A stretch of DNA of 64,000 nt from Deltaproteobacteria bacterium HGW-Deltaproteobacteria-13 (lineage in GTDB: Bacteria > Desulfobacterota > Syntrophia > Syntrophales > Smithellaceae), in assembly GCA_002840555.1 (NCBI GenBank), contig PHBJ01000010.1, positions 62,001 through 126,000 of the forward strand, read 5' to 3'. The position numbers and the translations under genes are program-made. Below are positions 8,568 to 17,166 of this stretch, in pieces; the first letter of the stretch is position 1; each line of letters starts with the position of its first letter. The notes under the pieces were generated by a model. That model had not been told where the DNA came from, made no database searches, and saw only the letters and a list, made by a program, of their open reading frames with translations.

Positions 8568-9650
8568 TTATTTAACCAGTTTCAGATAATTCTTCACCAG
8601 ATATTCCGCGGTTTGCAAAGCGCCTTTAGCGGCGCCCAGCTTGGTGTTATGGGCCAGGCAAACATATTTGATTCCGTTTTCAATAATCGGATCTTTACGA
8701 ATACGCCCGACGGTTACCGTCATGCCGCCGCCTTTGTCACGGTCAACCCGCGGCTGTGGACGGAAAGGATCGTCAGTAACATCAATCAGGTGCGCAGGCG
8801 AACTGGGCAGATGAAGTTCCGCAAAATCTTTGCCGTAATCCATCATCGCCTTTTTAACATCTTCCGGAGAACATTTCTTTTTAGTCTGCACAAACGCACA
8901 CACCGTGTGACCATCCAGCACGGGAACACGGGTGCAGGTCGCGGTGATACCGAAAGCGGCGTTCTTAATGGTCTTGCCGGTCAATTTCCCCAGAATCTTC
9001 TGCGGCTCGGTTTCCACCTTGGGCTCTTCGCCGGAAATGTAGGGAACGATATTTTCCATCATATCCATAGCGGAGAGGCCCGGTGTTCTGCCGGCGCCGG
9101 ACATCGCCTGAAGCGAGGTCATGATGACCTGTTTGACGCCGAAATTATCCAGAATCGGTTTTAGCGAAACAACGAGTCCCGCGATGGTGCAGTTGGATTT
9201 CGGCGAAATGAATCCCTTCCAGCCGCGATTCTTCTGCTGAACGGCAAGCAGTGCCGCGTGATCCATATTAACGCCGCCCACCAGGATGGGCGTATCCGCT
9301 TCATAACGAAACGCCGAAGCCGTACTGATCACCGGCGTGGTTTTGGCGTATTTGGGTTCCAACTCCTTGGCCGGTCCCGCGTCCATTGTTGAGAAAATGA
9401 TGTCCACGGATTTCGGATCGAAGATTGACGCCTCTTCCACTACCATGTTTGCTATATGCTCCGGCAGTTCTTCGGGACACCACCAGCGGATTGAACCGTT
9501 AGCATCCCTCAGGGCATCTATATATTTCTTACCAGCCGAACGCTCCGAAGCAACAAGCTTAGTAATTTTAAACCATGGATGTCCAAGCAAGCTGACAATC
9601 GCCTGCTGACCGACTATCCCGGTTGCGCCGACAATAGCGATTTTTAACAT
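8568..9650 (-). CDS. asd: Aspartate-semialdehyde dehydrogenase, archaeal/fungal-type
   Basis: A 360-residue cytoplasmic enzyme that reduces aspartyl-4-phosphate to aspartate semialdehyde with NADPH, the branch point to lysine, threonine and methionine. The Rossmann start is IAIVGATGIVGQ (residues 4-15) and the catalytic cysteine is residue 154 in SPKSNCTIAGL. The context SNCTIAG and the overall length point to the archaeal/fungal-type Asd rather than the classic proteobacterial form. It starts with ATG after GAGGAGG and is 33 bases downstream of ribF, with a terminator after it. No other lysine or threonine genes are adjacent. Confidence 0.92.
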   Translation of the reverse strand: MLKIAIVGATGIVGQQAIVSLLGHPWFKITKLVASERSAGKKYIDALRDANGSIRWWCPEELPEHIANMVVEEASIFDPKSVDIIFSTMDAGPAKELEPKYAKTTPVISTASAFRYEADTPILVGGVNMDHAALLAVQQKNRGWKGFISPKSNCTIAGLVVSLKPILDNFGVKQVIMTSLQAMSGAGRTPGLSAMDMMENIVPYISGEEPKVETEPQKILGKLTGKTIKNAAFGITATCTRVPVLDGHTVCAFVQTKKKCSPEDVKKAMMDYGKDFAELHLPSSPAHLIDVTDDPFRPQPRVDRDKGGGMTVTVGRIRKDPIIENGIKYVCLAHNTKLGAAKGALQTAEYLVKNYLKLVK

Positions 9651-9683
9651 TGTTCAATAACCTCCTCTAAATTCCTCAATGAT

Positions 9684-10616
9684 TTATATATTCTTAAGCA
9701 AAATTGATCTTGCTTTCTCCACATCCGCCGCGATCTGCTTCTTCAACATTTCGGGATTATCATATTTGACAATGTCCCGCAATTTCTCCACAAACTCCGT
9801 ATTGAGCCTCTTACCTCTGAGATCACCTGAAAAGTCCAGCAGGAAGACCTCAAAAGTAAAGGTATAATCACCAAAAGTCGGCTTCTCGCCGATATTTAAA
9901 GCCGCCATAAACCGTTTTCCTTCAACTTCAACAAAGGCGGCATAAATGCCTGACGGCGGCAGCAATTCTTTTTCCGGCTCTATGTTTGCCGTGGGAAAGC
10001 CAAGCCCGACGCCGCGCCCTTTTCCGGAAACCACAATGCCGGCAATATTATAAAATCTTCCCAGCAAATCAGTGGCCGCTTTAAAATCGCCCCTGACAAT
10101 AAATTTTCTAATCAGCGTACTGCTGATGATATCTTCTCCCTTTTTAACTGCGTCAACCACCTCAACCGCAAAGCCCATTTCGCGTCCCGAGGAAATCAAA
10201 TAATCGCTGTTGCCTTTCTTATCATGACCGAAAGTGTAATCGTGACCGATAATAATTTTTTTAATCGCCAGCTTTTGCCCGAGAAACCCATGAACAAATT
10301 CTTCAGCGGTTATGCGGGAATAATCCATAGTAAAAGGGATGACCAGCGTGCCGTCAATCCCGCAATTTTCCAGCAATTTCAGCTTTTCTTCCAAAGTAGT
10401 GATCAGATAGAAGGGCCGGATGCCGGGATGGATGATCATTTTGGGATGCGGATCAAAGGTAATAACCAGTGATTTTGCCCCCGCATTTTTTGCTTCCTGC
10501 GCAAGTTTACGGCAAATGAACTGGTGGCTCAAATGCACGCCGTCAAAATTGCCGATGGTGACAAACGATCCGCGAAAATCTTCGGTTATATTTTCTATTC
10601 CTTTAAATACAATCAT
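9684..10616 (-). CDS. ribF: Bifunctional riboflavin kinase/FAD synthetase
   Basis: A 310-residue enzyme that phosphorylates riboflavin to FMN and adenylates FMN to FAD. The N-terminal nucleotidyltransferase part shows TIGNFDGVHLSHQ near residue 20 and a later ISSTLIRKFI segment, equivalent to the ISSTxIR motif. The C-terminal flavokinase domain begins near residue 185 with GKGRGVGLGFPTANI, the kinase nucleotide-binding signature. Length and domain order match typical RibF. It heads a minus-strand transcript with asd. Its product supplies cofactors to the many flavoproteins encoded in this window. Confidence 0.95.
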   Translation of the reverse strand: MIVFKGIENITEDFRGSFVTIGNFDGVHLSHQFICRKLAQEAKNAGAKSLVITFDPHPKMIIHPGIRPFYLITTLEEKLKLLENCGIDGTLVIPFTMDYSRITAEEFVHGFLGQKLAIKKIIIGHDYTFGHDKKGNSDYLISSGREMGFAVEVVDAVKKGEDIISSTLIRKFIVRGDFKAATDLLGRFYNIAGIVVSGKGRGVGLGFPTANIEPEKELLPPSGIYAAFVEVEGKRFMAALNIGEKPTFGDYTFTFEVFLLDFSGDLRGKRLNTEFVEKLRDIVKYDNPEMLKKQIAADVEKARSILLKNI

Positions 10617-10651
10617 TACTCTTTACTAACACTTAAGATACTTGGCCTGGT

Positions 10652-10679
10652 AACATAACATTTTTGCCATTAAATTCAA
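10652..10679 (-). promoter_or_regulatory. Candidate promoter for ribF-asd
   Basis: Reverse strand TTGAAT (10679-10674), a 16-base spacer and TATGTT (10657-10652), about 35 bases before the ribF ATG. It is divergent from the tRNA promoter just to the right. Confidence 0.35.
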
Positions 10680-10691
10680 GCTCATTTTATC

Positions 10692-10719
10692 TTGACAAGA
10701 AGATGTTGATAGGTATATT
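10692..10719 (+). promoter_or_regulatory. Sigma-70 promoter of the tRNA-Leu gene
   Basis: Consensus TTGACA (10692-10697) and TATATT (10714-10719) with a 16-base spacer. The -10 ends 11 bases before the mature tRNA 5' end. Confidence 0.75.
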
Positions 10720-10730
10720 GCACTTTGCGT

Positions 10731-10817
10731 GCCGAAGTGGCGGAATTGGTAGACGCGCTAGGTTCAGGGTCTAGTAGGCGAACGCCTGTGATGGTTCAAA
10801 TCCATTCTTCGGCACCA
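10731..10817 (+). tRNA. tRNA-Leu, anticodon CAG
   Basis: An 87-base cloverleaf with a long variable arm, as in class II tRNAs. The acceptor stem GCCGAAG pairs with CTTCGGC, the discriminator is A and the CCA end is encoded (10815-10817). The anticodon arm CTAGG-TTCAGGG-TCTAG puts CAG at positions 34-36, reading CUG codons. The T loop is GGTTCAAATCC. A T-run follows directly and probably ends transcription. It has its own consensus promoter. Confidence 0.95.
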
Positions 10818-10931
10818 TTTTTTTGTCCGCGTTAACTTCTAAACAAATACATCGATTTCCGCACAGCCGGAATTGCTTCCAGGGGAACTTACGGCCGGTA
10901 TACGCGGTCTTTGCCGGTGCTACGTTTTTAC

Positions 10932-10960
10932 TTGACGCCTAAGAGCAATTTCTCTATCTT
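10932..10960 (+). promoter_or_regulatory. Candidate promoter for the ccdA operon
   Basis: TTGACG (10932-10937), a 17-base spacer and TATCTT (10955-10960), about 30 bases before the ATG at 10990. Confidence 0.5.
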
Positions 10961-10989
10961 GTCAGCAAGTAAAATCAAGGCAGACAGTG

Positions 10990-11706
10990 ATGATTGAAAA
11001 TCTTGTTAATAATCTATCTTTATACCTCGAAGGTTCAGTAGGTTTAGCGTTTCTGGCCGCTTATCTTGGTGGGCTTGTTATCAGTTTTACTCCCTGTACT
11101 TATCCCTTAATCCCCGTAACCGTTGGAATTATCGGCGCACAGGGATCATCATCCAAACTCCGCGGATTTTTGCTTTCGTTGTTTTATGTCATGGGGCTTG
11201 CGCTAACCTATTCCATTCTGGGCGGGGCAGCCGCACTATCCGGTCGGATTTTCGGACAGATGCAAACGACACCCTGGACATATTTCATTATGGCCAATTT
11301 ATGTCTTGTCATGGGCTTATCAATGTTTGATGTTTTCGATATTACCCTGCCCGTTCCGCAAAAGCTTATGAAATTTACCGGCAACGGCAATAGAAAAGGA
11401 TTTTTGGATAGTTTCTTGATAGGCGCGGTATCAGGCGTTGTTATCGGCCCCTGTACCGCTCCGGCTCTGGCGGTCTTACTGGGCTATGTGGCGGTAAAAA
11501 CGAATCTTTTACTGGGCATGAGTCTGCTTTTCATTTTCGCCCTTGGCATGGGAACATTGCTGATTATCGTCGGCACGTTTGCCGGAGTTGTTACGGCTCT
11601 GCCTAAATCGGGAACATGGATGATAAAAATAAAGTTTATTTCCGGAATGATATTGATTGGCGCGGCGGAATATTTCCTGTATATTGCAGGGACTTTGTCA
11701 ATATAA
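10990..11706 (+). CDS. CcdA/DsbD-type transmembrane thiol-reductant transporter
   Basis: A 238-residue inner-membrane protein with about six membrane helices, of the CcdA family, which carries reducing equivalents from cytoplasmic thioredoxin to periplasmic thiol proteins. The two redox cysteines are in the classic sites: FTPCTYPLIPV in the first helix and GPCTAPALAV in the fourth. ATG 10990 is preferred to the overlapping GTG 10987; AAGG lies upstream. The next gene, 15 bases later, encodes a secreted TlpA-like thioredoxin, the likely electron acceptor. No DsbD periplasmic domains are attached, so the partner gene fills that role. Confidence 0.9.
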   Translation: MIENLVNNLSLYLEGSVGLAFLAAYLGGLVISFTPCTYPLIPVTVGIIGAQGSSSKLRGFLLSLFYVMGLALTYSILGGAAALSGRIFGQMQTTPWTYFIMANLCLVMGLSMFDVFDITLPVPQKLMKFTGNGNRKGFLDSFLIGAVSGVVIGPCTAPALAVLLGYVAVKTNLLLGMSLLFIFALGMGTLLIIVGTFAGVVTALPKSGTWMIKIKFISGMILIGAAEYFLYIAGTLSI

Positions 11707-11721
11707 AACAATGGAGTTTTA

Positions 11722-12228
11722 ATGAATAAAAAATTATTAGCCGTTTCCATTATCTTGCTTATCTGTATTCCCGCGGCCCTGTCATTTGGACAATTCAGGC
11801 CCTATGATACCTTTACACAGAATAAGATTGCTGCGCCGGATTTTTCCCTAAAGGATATTCAGGGAAAAACATTTAAATTAAGCGCTCAACGGGGAAATCC
11901 GGTGATCATGTTTTTCGGCACAACCTGGTGCCCCGCCTGCCGTGCTGAAATGCCTCTCTATAAAGCTCTTTATGAAAAATACGCCCGGCTCGGGTTGAAA
12001 TTTATTTATGTAGATATTAACGAATCAACGGATAGAGTGGCGCGCTTTGCGAAAACAAATTCATTCCCTTATCTGGTTTTGGTGGACGGCGACGGCAGTG
12101 TTGCCAACGACTATAATCTTGTTGGTGTGCCGACATTATTTCTCGTGGATAAGGCCGGAAATCTAATCGGCATAAGCCACCGGGTGGCTGATTTGCCGAT
12201 TAATGCGCTTTTCCCCGCTAAAAAATAA
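11722..12228 (+). CDS. Secreted TlpA/ResA-like thioredoxin
   Basis: A 168-residue protein with an N-terminal signal sequence (MNKKLLAVSIILLICIPAALS) and an AhpC/TSA-Redoxin-type thioredoxin domain. The active site is WCPAC with cysteines at 70 and 73, preceded by GTTW, and the cis-proline is in VGVPTLFLV. The signal sequence could remain as a membrane anchor. Operon order with ccdA fits a periplasmic thiol reductase, for example for cytochrome c haem-site cysteines; the actual client is not visible. A GGAG ribosome binding site precedes the ATG. Confidence 0.9.
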   Translation: MNKKLLAVSIILLICIPAALSFGQFRPYDTFTQNKIAAPDFSLKDIQGKTFKLSAQRGNPVIMFFGTTWCPACRAEMPLYKALYEKYARLGLKFIYVDINESTDRVARFAKTNSFPYLVLVDGDGSVANDYNLVGVPTLFLVDKAGNLIGISHRVADLPINALFPAKK

Positions 12229-12291
12229 TATAAATTGTAAATCATGATTCATTAAAAATCAAAACCGGAAAATTATAATGAGGAAAGAACC

Positions 12292-12504
12292 ATGACAGAA
12301 AAAAACTGGTTGCAGGAGTTAACAAAATCATCTTCTGATAAATGGATTGGCGGGGTATGCGGCGGATTGGGCGCGCACACACCCATTCCTTCCTGGGCAT
12401 GGCGACTGTTATTCGCGGTACTTTTCATTTTTTACTTCACGGGATTATTCATATACATTTTACTCTGGATTTTCGTTCCGGCTGAATCAAAAACAGGAGA
12501 TTAG
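12292..12504 (+). CDS. PspC domain small membrane protein
   Basis: A 70-residue protein with the compact PspC fold: KWIGGVCGGLGAH, an amphipathic stretch, then one long hydrophobic segment (LLFAVLFIFYFTGLFIYILLWIFVP) ending in P-A-E. PspC proteins sit in the inner membrane and in enterobacteria act in phage-shock signalling; stand-alone ones are widespread and often of unknown role. GAGGAAAG precedes the ATG. It is two bases from the next gene, so it is probably co-transcribed with the MBL hydrolase. Confidence 0.85.
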   Translation: MTEKNWLQELTKSSSDKWIGGVCGGLGAHTPIPSWAWRLLFAVLFIFYFTGLFIYILLWIFVPAESKTGD

Positions 12505-12506
12505 AG

Positions 12507-13172
12507 ATGAGATTAAAAAACGATATTTATGTTTACGAATGGACCAATGCCTTCGAGAATAACTGCAACAGCTACTATATCGGCGGCAGCGTGCAGGCCT
12601 TAATTGATCCGGGCCTGACCGGATATGTGCCCGATTTGCTCGACAGGATGTCCGCCGACGGCATCAAAAAAGACGACATCCGCTATGTCATCAACACCCA
12701 TTCACACCCCGATCACTTCCAGGGCTCCGAAGTTTTTGATCAGGAAAAAGTTAGAGTCGGCCTGCATACAAAGGAAATCGAATTCCTAAAAGGAGAAGGC
12801 GGCGAACTCTACAGCCTTTTCGGAATCAACGCCCCCCGGATGAATGTAAATTTCCCGCTGGAAGAAGGTGATGTGGTTTTAGGGGATCAGATATTTAAAA
12901 TCATTCTAGCCCCCGGCCATTCCCCCGGTTCTATCGGTCTTTACTGGCCGGGGCAAAAAGCATTATTTTGCGGCGATGTCATTTTCGATCTAAGCGTCGG
13001 ACGTACCGACTTTCCCGGCGGCAGCGGTGCTCTTTTGAAGGAAAGCATCCTTTCTTTTTCTAAACTTGATTTGGAATGGCTTCTTCCCGGACACATGGGG
13101 ATCCTATGCGGCAAGGATAAAATTAAGGACAATTTTAATATCGTCGTTCAAAGTATATTTCTTTATATCTAA
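12507..13172 (+). CDS. MBL-fold metallohydrolase (glyoxalase II-like)
   Basis: A 221-residue metallo-beta-lactamase-fold hydrolase. The metal site motif HSHPDH spans residues 65-70, with the further ligands in LAPGHSPGSIGLYW, FCGDVIF and LPGHMG. This set fits the hydroxyacylglutathione hydrolase/rhodanese-associated branch, which cleaves thioesters or persulfides, but the substrate is not evident. It starts two bases after pspC and shares its message. AGGAG is replaced here by TTAGAG inside the upstream stop region, so translational coupling is likely. Confidence 0.85.
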   Translation: MRLKNDIYVYEWTNAFENNCNSYYIGGSVQALIDPGLTGYVPDLLDRMSADGIKKDDIRYVINTHSHPDHFQGSEVFDQEKVRVGLHTKEIEFLKGEGGELYSLFGINAPRMNVNFPLEEGDVVLGDQIFKIILAPGHSPGSIGLYWPGQKALFCGDVIFDLSVGRTDFPGGSGALLKESILSFSKLDLEWLLPGHMGILCGKDKIKDNFNIVVQSIFLYI

Positions 13173-13199
13173 CATCTATCTTGCGGAGAACAAGCGTCT

Positions 13200-14885
13200 A
13201 TGGCCAATGAAGGAAACAAAGTCATTTACTCCATGATCGGAGTCAGTAAAATTTATGAAAAAAAGCCGGTGCTCAAAGACATTTACCTGTCTTATTTTTA
13301 CGGAGCGAAAATCGGCGTTATCGGATTAAACGGTTCCGGCAAAAGTTCTCTTTTGAAAATTCTTTCCGGTGTGGATACGGATTATCTGGGGAAAACGATT
13401 CTGTCGGCCGGCTATACCGTCGGCTATCTGGAACAGGAACCGCGTCTGGACGAAGCCAAAACCGTGCGGCAGATCGTGGAGCAGGGCGTGCAAAGCACCA
13501 TGGATTTGATTCATGAGTATAACGAAATAAATGAAAAATTTGCCGAGCCGATGTCGGATGACGAAATGGCCAAGCTCTGCGAAAGACAGGGCACGGTGCA
13601 GGAAAAACTCGACGCGCTGGATGCCTGGGATATAGATTCGCGTCTGGAAATGGCGATGGACGCTCTGCGCTGCCCTCCCGGCGAAACGCCGGTGAAAGTG
13701 CTCTCGGGCGGAGAGAAACGCCGGGTAGCCATGTGCCGCCTGCTTCTGCAAAAACCGGACATTCTCCTTCTGGATGAGCCGACTAACCATCTGGATGCAG
13801 AATCCGTCGCCTGGCTGGAACATCATCTGCAAAAATATGAAGGCACCATCATCGCCGTCACGCATGATCGTTATTTTCTGGATAATGTTGCCGGCTGGAT
13901 TCTGGAACTCGACCGCGGTCAGGGCATTCCCTGGCAGGGTAATTATTCCTCCTGGCTGGAACAAAAACAAAACCGCCTGAAAAATGAAGAAAAGGCGGAA
14001 GTCGGAAGAATAAAAACACTGGAACGGGAACTGGAATGGATTCGCATGTCGCCTAAAGGAAGACATGCCAAATCCAAGGCGCGTATCAGCGCTTATGAGG
14101 AACTGCTGGGAAAAAATCTGGAAAAAGAATCCGGCACGCGGGAAATATTCATCGCGCCGGGACCCCGTCTGGGTGATCTGGTCATCGAAGCCAATGATGT
14201 GAACAAGGGTTATGGCGATAAACTGCTGGTGGAAGGCATGACCTTTTCACTGCCTCCCGGCGGCATCGTCGGCGTGATCGGCCCCAACGGCGCGGGCAAA
14301 ACCACGCTGTTTCGGATGATTACCGCTCAGGAAACGCCGGATGCAGGCACGATCCGCATTGGCGATACCGTCAAACTTGCTTATGTCGATCAGAGCCGCG
14401 ACTCGCTCGATCCCGACAAAAATATCTGGGAAATGATTTCCGACGGACAGGATATTATTGCCATCGGCAACCGGCAGATCAATTCCCGCGCGTACGTTTC
14501 GCGGTTTAATTTCTCCGGCACCGATCAGCAGAAGAAAGTGGGAGCGCTCTCCGGCGGCGAACGCAACCGCGTTCATCTGGCGCGCATGCTCAAGGAGGGC
14601 GGCAATGTCCTGCTGCTTGACGAACCAACCAACGATCTGGATGTCAATACCCTGCGGGCGCTGGAAGATTCGCTGGAAAATTTCGCGGGCTGCGTTGTCG
14701 TCATCAGCCACGACCGCTGGTTTCTGGATAGAATCTGCACGCACATTCTGGCATTCGAAGGCGACAGCAAAGTGCTTTTCTTCGACGGCAACTATTCCGA
14801 ATATGAAGAAGACAGAAAGAGAAGATTAGGCGCAGCCGCCAGCCAGCCGCACCGCATCAAATACCGGCAGTTAACCAGAAGATAG
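13200..14885 (+). CDS. ettA: Energy-dependent translational throttle protein EttA (ABC-F)
   Basis: A 561-residue soluble ABC-F protein with two ATPase cassettes. The first Walker A is GLNGSGKSS at ~42-50 and the first signature LSGGEKRR; the second cassette has GPNGAGKTT and LSGGERNR, each followed by a LLLDEPTN Walker B. Length, the inserted arm in the first cassette and the linker containing RMSPKGRHAKSKAR fit EttA, which gates the ribosomal E site according to ATP/ADP ratio. The gene overlaps nothing. A short SulP-derived remnant follows its stop codon directly, indicating a past deletion at its 3' side. Confidence 0.93.
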   Translation: MANEGNKVIYSMIGVSKIYEKKPVLKDIYLSYFYGAKIGVIGLNGSGKSSLLKILSGVDTDYLGKTILSAGYTVGYLEQEPRLDEAKTVRQIVEQGVQSTMDLIHEYNEINEKFAEPMSDDEMAKLCERQGTVQEKLDALDAWDIDSRLEMAMDALRCPPGETPVKVLSGGEKRRVAMCRLLLQKPDILLLDEPTNHLDAESVAWLEHHLQKYEGTIIAVTHDRYFLDNVAGWILELDRGQGIPWQGNYSSWLEQKQNRLKNEEKAEVGRIKTLERELEWIRMSPKGRHAKSKARISAYEELLGKNLEKESGTREIFIAPGPRLGDLVIEANDVNKGYGDKLLVEGMTFSLPPGGIVGVIGPNGAGKTTLFRMITAQETPDAGTIRIGDTVKLAYVDQSRDSLDPDKNIWEMISDGQDIIAIGNRQINSRAYVSRFNFSGTDQQKKVGALSGGERNRVHLARMLKEGGNVLLLDEPTNDLDVNTLRALEDSLENFAGCVVVISHDRWFLDRICTHILAFEGDSKVLFFDGNYSEYEEDRKRRLGAAASQPHRIKYRQLTRR

Positions 14886-14895
14886 CACCGCTTCT

Positions 14896-15138
14896 GAAAA
14901 AATTCCCGCCGGACTGGTGCTGACAGCCGTTCTCGTACCCGTTGGTATGAGCTATGCGTCAGCTTCAGATTTTCCGGCGATCCATGGTCCGGTAAAAGAC
15001 ATGCTCAAGCGCTATGGCCTGTTTAGCAGACTCGGTGTAGAAAATTTCTTTCCGACAATAGAGCAGGCCGTTGAACGTTATCTGGCCGTGTATAAAATCG
15101 ACGGGCCGGATTCAGGAAATGTAAAGAAACCGCTATAA
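14896..15138 (+). pseudogene. Deletion remnant of a SulP anion permease (N-terminal helix joined to STAS tail)
   Basis: The frame reads EKIPAGLVLTAVLVPVGMSYAS, then DFPAIHG, which matches the first membrane helix and loop of SulP sulfate/bicarbonate permeases, where AGL..A...P.GM.YA...GLP.I.G is standard. Straight afterwards it reads VKDMLKRYGLFSRLGVENFFPTIEQAVERYL, which matches the end of the C-terminal STAS domain. About 450-500 residues between them are missing, so an in-frame internal deletion near 14990 is inferred. There is no start signal: the frame has only a GTG at 14917 and no Shine-Dalgarno sequence. The remnant is very unlikely to be functional. Confidence 0.6.
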
Positions 15139-15153
15139 AAAACCGGAACGTTC

Positions 15154-16302
15154 TCACTTTTGCCTGTGAGTCAGGCGATACAGCACGCCGGCCTGAAGAT
15201 CAATGGCCTCCTCGGAGCACATTTCATGGCAGCAATAACATCGAATGCATTTGCTGTTGTTGATGCAGGCAACTTCATCCATTGTAATGGCCTCGACCGG
15301 ACAGGCTTTAAAGCATTGGCCGCAGGCAATACATTTGGCAGGGTCTACATGCGGCCGGCGGGTGCTCACATTTTTAAACAACGGCAGCAGCAGGGCAAGG
15401 AGTCCTGAATGATCCTCGCGCGTCAGGGTGGAGGGCAGTTTGAAATCCGGCACGCGCATCCGGGCTATATCCGCACCGATAAGCTGTACGTCTTCGATGC
15501 GGTTTGGCTGCATGCCGCGCTGTTGAGCGGCCATGAGCAAGGGATTATACTCTCGCGACAGGCCCATCATCTCGGCGGCAACAACGTCGAGGGCAAGCGG
15601 ATTGGCGGCTGCCAGCAGCCAGCCGACTTTACGGGGCGATCCGCTGTTCGGGCCGTTGCCTTCCATGCCTACTACCGCATCCATAATAGACAGGCGGGGC
15701 GAAACATAAGCGGCCAGATCAAGCAGCATGTCGGCAAACTGCGCTTTTTGCTGCATGAGGGCGTGATAACCCGGTTTGGCATAGCCGGGAATAACGCCGA
15801 AAATGTTTTTTACAGCGCCTGTCATGCTCATCAAGGTATGCGTTTTGAATTTGCACAGGTTGAGCACACCGTTAGCCTGGATAACAGGTGTGATCATCTC
15901 AAAGTGTTTGAGTAATTTACCCTGCGGATATTTAATAGTCTGATAGCCCGCGTCAAAATTTACCGCCATGCCGGCCTCTTGGGCCGCCTGGTGCATCCCG
16001 CTTATTCGGTAAACACGATCGAGTGTTTTTTCGTTATAGGGAAGTCCCGCGCCGGGGCTATCGACGATGAGGGGTACCGCTGCCGCCTTTTTGACCAGAC
16101 GCCCTGCGGCCGCGACAACCTTCGGATGTGTGGTCACGGCCTTTTCGGGCGCTGCGCCTTGAAGCAAATTGACTTTGAGTACAATTTTTTCCTCGGACCT
16201 GACAAATTGACTCATTCCGCCAAGCATCCCGATCAGGGTGCTCAATTTTTCATCTGCGTCTTCATAGGCGGGACAGGGCACGGCGTAAACCTTGTTATTC
16301 AT
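15154..16302 (-). CDS. DUF362 protein with C-terminal dicluster ferredoxin domain
   Basis: A 382-residue cytoplasmic protein. Residues 1-300 are the DUF362 domain (KVNLLQGAAPEKAVTTHP, CKFKTHTLMSMTGAVKNIFGVIPG), and residues ~315-370 form two [4Fe-4S] motifs: CIACGQCFKACP and CIRCYCCHEMC. The family is widespread in anaerobes and its substrate is unknown; electron transfer is inferred from the clusters. A GGAGAG ribosome binding site precedes the ATG. It is transcribed alone toward the SulP remnant. In the second motif the usual proline after the last cysteine is replaced by serine. Confidence 0.88.
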   Translation of the reverse strand: MNNKVYAVPCPAYEDADEKLSTLIGMLGGMSQFVRSEEKIVLKVNLLQGAAPEKAVTTHPKVVAAAGRLVKKAAAVPLIVDSPGAGLPYNEKTLDRVYRISGMHQAAQEAGMAVNFDAGYQTIKYPQGKLLKHFEMITPVIQANGVLNLCKFKTHTLMSMTGAVKNIFGVIPGYAKPGYHALMQQKAQFADMLLDLAAYVSPRLSIMDAVVGMEGNGPNSGSPRKVGWLLAAANPLALDVVAAEMMGLSREYNPLLMAAQQRGMQPNRIEDVQLIGADIARMRVPDFKLPSTLTREDHSGLLALLLPLFKNVSTRRPHVDPAKCIACGQCFKACPVEAITMDEVACINNSKCIRCYCCHEMCSEEAIDLQAGVLYRLTHRQK

Positions 16303-16431
16303 GGGGTGCTCTCCTTCTGCAGGGAAAAACTAATTTAAAAATCGTATTGGATATTATAACATAGAATTACACCAACGCGATAAACGTTTCTCCTGAGAAA
16401 CTTTACAGAAAACAATTATGTCTTAGTGAAT

Positions 16432-16468
16432 AATTCCCCTCTTTTGTAAAGAGGGGTTAGGAGAGATT
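16432..16468. repeat. CCCCTCTTT/AAAGAGGGG dispersed hairpin
   Basis: A perfect 9-bp stem, CCCCTCTTT (16436-16444) and AAAGAGGGG (16448-16456), with a 3-base loop and the tail TTAGGAGAGATTTT. This sequence type is common between genes in deltaproteobacteria. With the next element it fills most of the gap 16303-16571. Confidence 0.55.
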
Positions 16469-16493
16469 TTGTGTAGTTGACTCAACTGAAAAA

Positions 16494-16530
16494 TCCCCCT
16501 TGATCCCCCATTGGGGGAAAGGGGGAAAAT
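16494..16530. repeat. Double C5/G5 hairpin repeat
   Basis: Two C5 runs (16495-16499 and 16505-16509) face two G5 runs (16513-16517 and 16521-16525), so the inner and outer pairs can nest. The AATCCCCCTTGATCCCCC form is a familiar dispersed intergenic repeat. It sits 3' of the flavoprotein gene ending at 16572 and could help end its transcript. Confidence 0.5.
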
Positions 16531-16571
16531 ACGTGTCTTAAAACAAGGGATTGTGTACGTCGAAATAATAT

Positions 16572-17144
16572 TTATTTTGTGAGATCGGCGCCGGCGGCAT
16601 AAGCCTTTTCCAGGATTGACCGGTTTTCCCTGGCGGCATCCGGCGTCGTCATCCCTCCGGCAACAATGCGCTTTTGAACCTTAAAACCGACAAAACCCAA
16701 CACCCCTTCATGGAGATCAAACTGAGGAGCAAACAGGCTTGTATCAGGCTGTCCCTGAGAATAGACGGCGACAGCTTTCTTGCCTTTTATTTTGTTTCCG
16801 AAGTTTCCCGGTTTACCGTCCTTGGGATACAGCAGGGCAAAAAGTCTGTCCGCAAAAATTTTCATTTGCCCCGTTACCTGAAACATAAAGACCGGCGATC
16901 CAACCACAATGGCATCAGCGCTGAAGAGTTCATCATAAAGTGTCGCCATGTCATCTTTTTGAACACATTGGCCCTCCGGTGTCTGGCACTTGTAACAAGC
17001 CTGACAGCCCCTGATGCTAAGTTCATTCAGATTAAAAATCTTTATCTCCGCGCCGGCATCTTTGGCTCCGCGAAGAACCTCGTTGACAATCGCCGTTGTA
17101 TTTCCTTTTTTCCTGGGACTCCCGACAAATCCTACAATCTTCAT
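16572..17144 (-). CDS. Flavodoxin-like Fe-S flavoprotein / NAD(P)H-dependent FMN reductase
   Basis: A 190-residue FMN-binding protein. GSPRKKGNTTAIV (residues 9-21) is the FMN phosphate loop, and GSPVFMFQVTGQMKIFADR forms the second flavin loop. The segment CQACYKCQTPEGQC provides compactly spaced cysteines, as in iron-sulfur flavoproteins and their relatives. It starts with ATG after AAGGAGG. Its promoter overlaps a near-copy of the operator of the adjacent MarR gene, so it is a probable target of that repressor. It is separated from marR by a terminator, giving it an independent transcript. Confidence 0.88.
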   Translation of the reverse strand: MKIVGFVGSPRKKGNTTAIVNEVLRGAKDAGAEIKIFNLNELSIRGCQACYKCQTPEGQCVQKDDMATLYDELFSADAIVVGSPVFMFQVTGQMKIFADRLFALLYPKDGKPGNFGNKIKGKKAVAVYSQGQPDTSLFAPQFDLHEGVLGFVGFKVQKRIVAGGMTTPDAARENRSILEKAYAAGADLTK

Positions 17145-17166
17145 ATTCGCCTCCTTGAATTATTTT

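Noticed and set aside
14896-15138. Read as a small intact STAS-domain protein
   Set aside because: The front half is a SulP membrane helix, most of a STAS domain is missing, and there is no start signal.
15409-15915. 168-codon plus-strand frame across the DUF362 gene
   Set aside because: Shadow frame caused by the codon bias of the DUF362 gene; no recognisable domain.
16494-16530. C5/G5 runs considered as a G-quadruplex regulator
   Set aside because: The runs are complementary and form a nested hairpin, and the sequence is a known type of dispersed repeat; only two G-runs lie on each strand.
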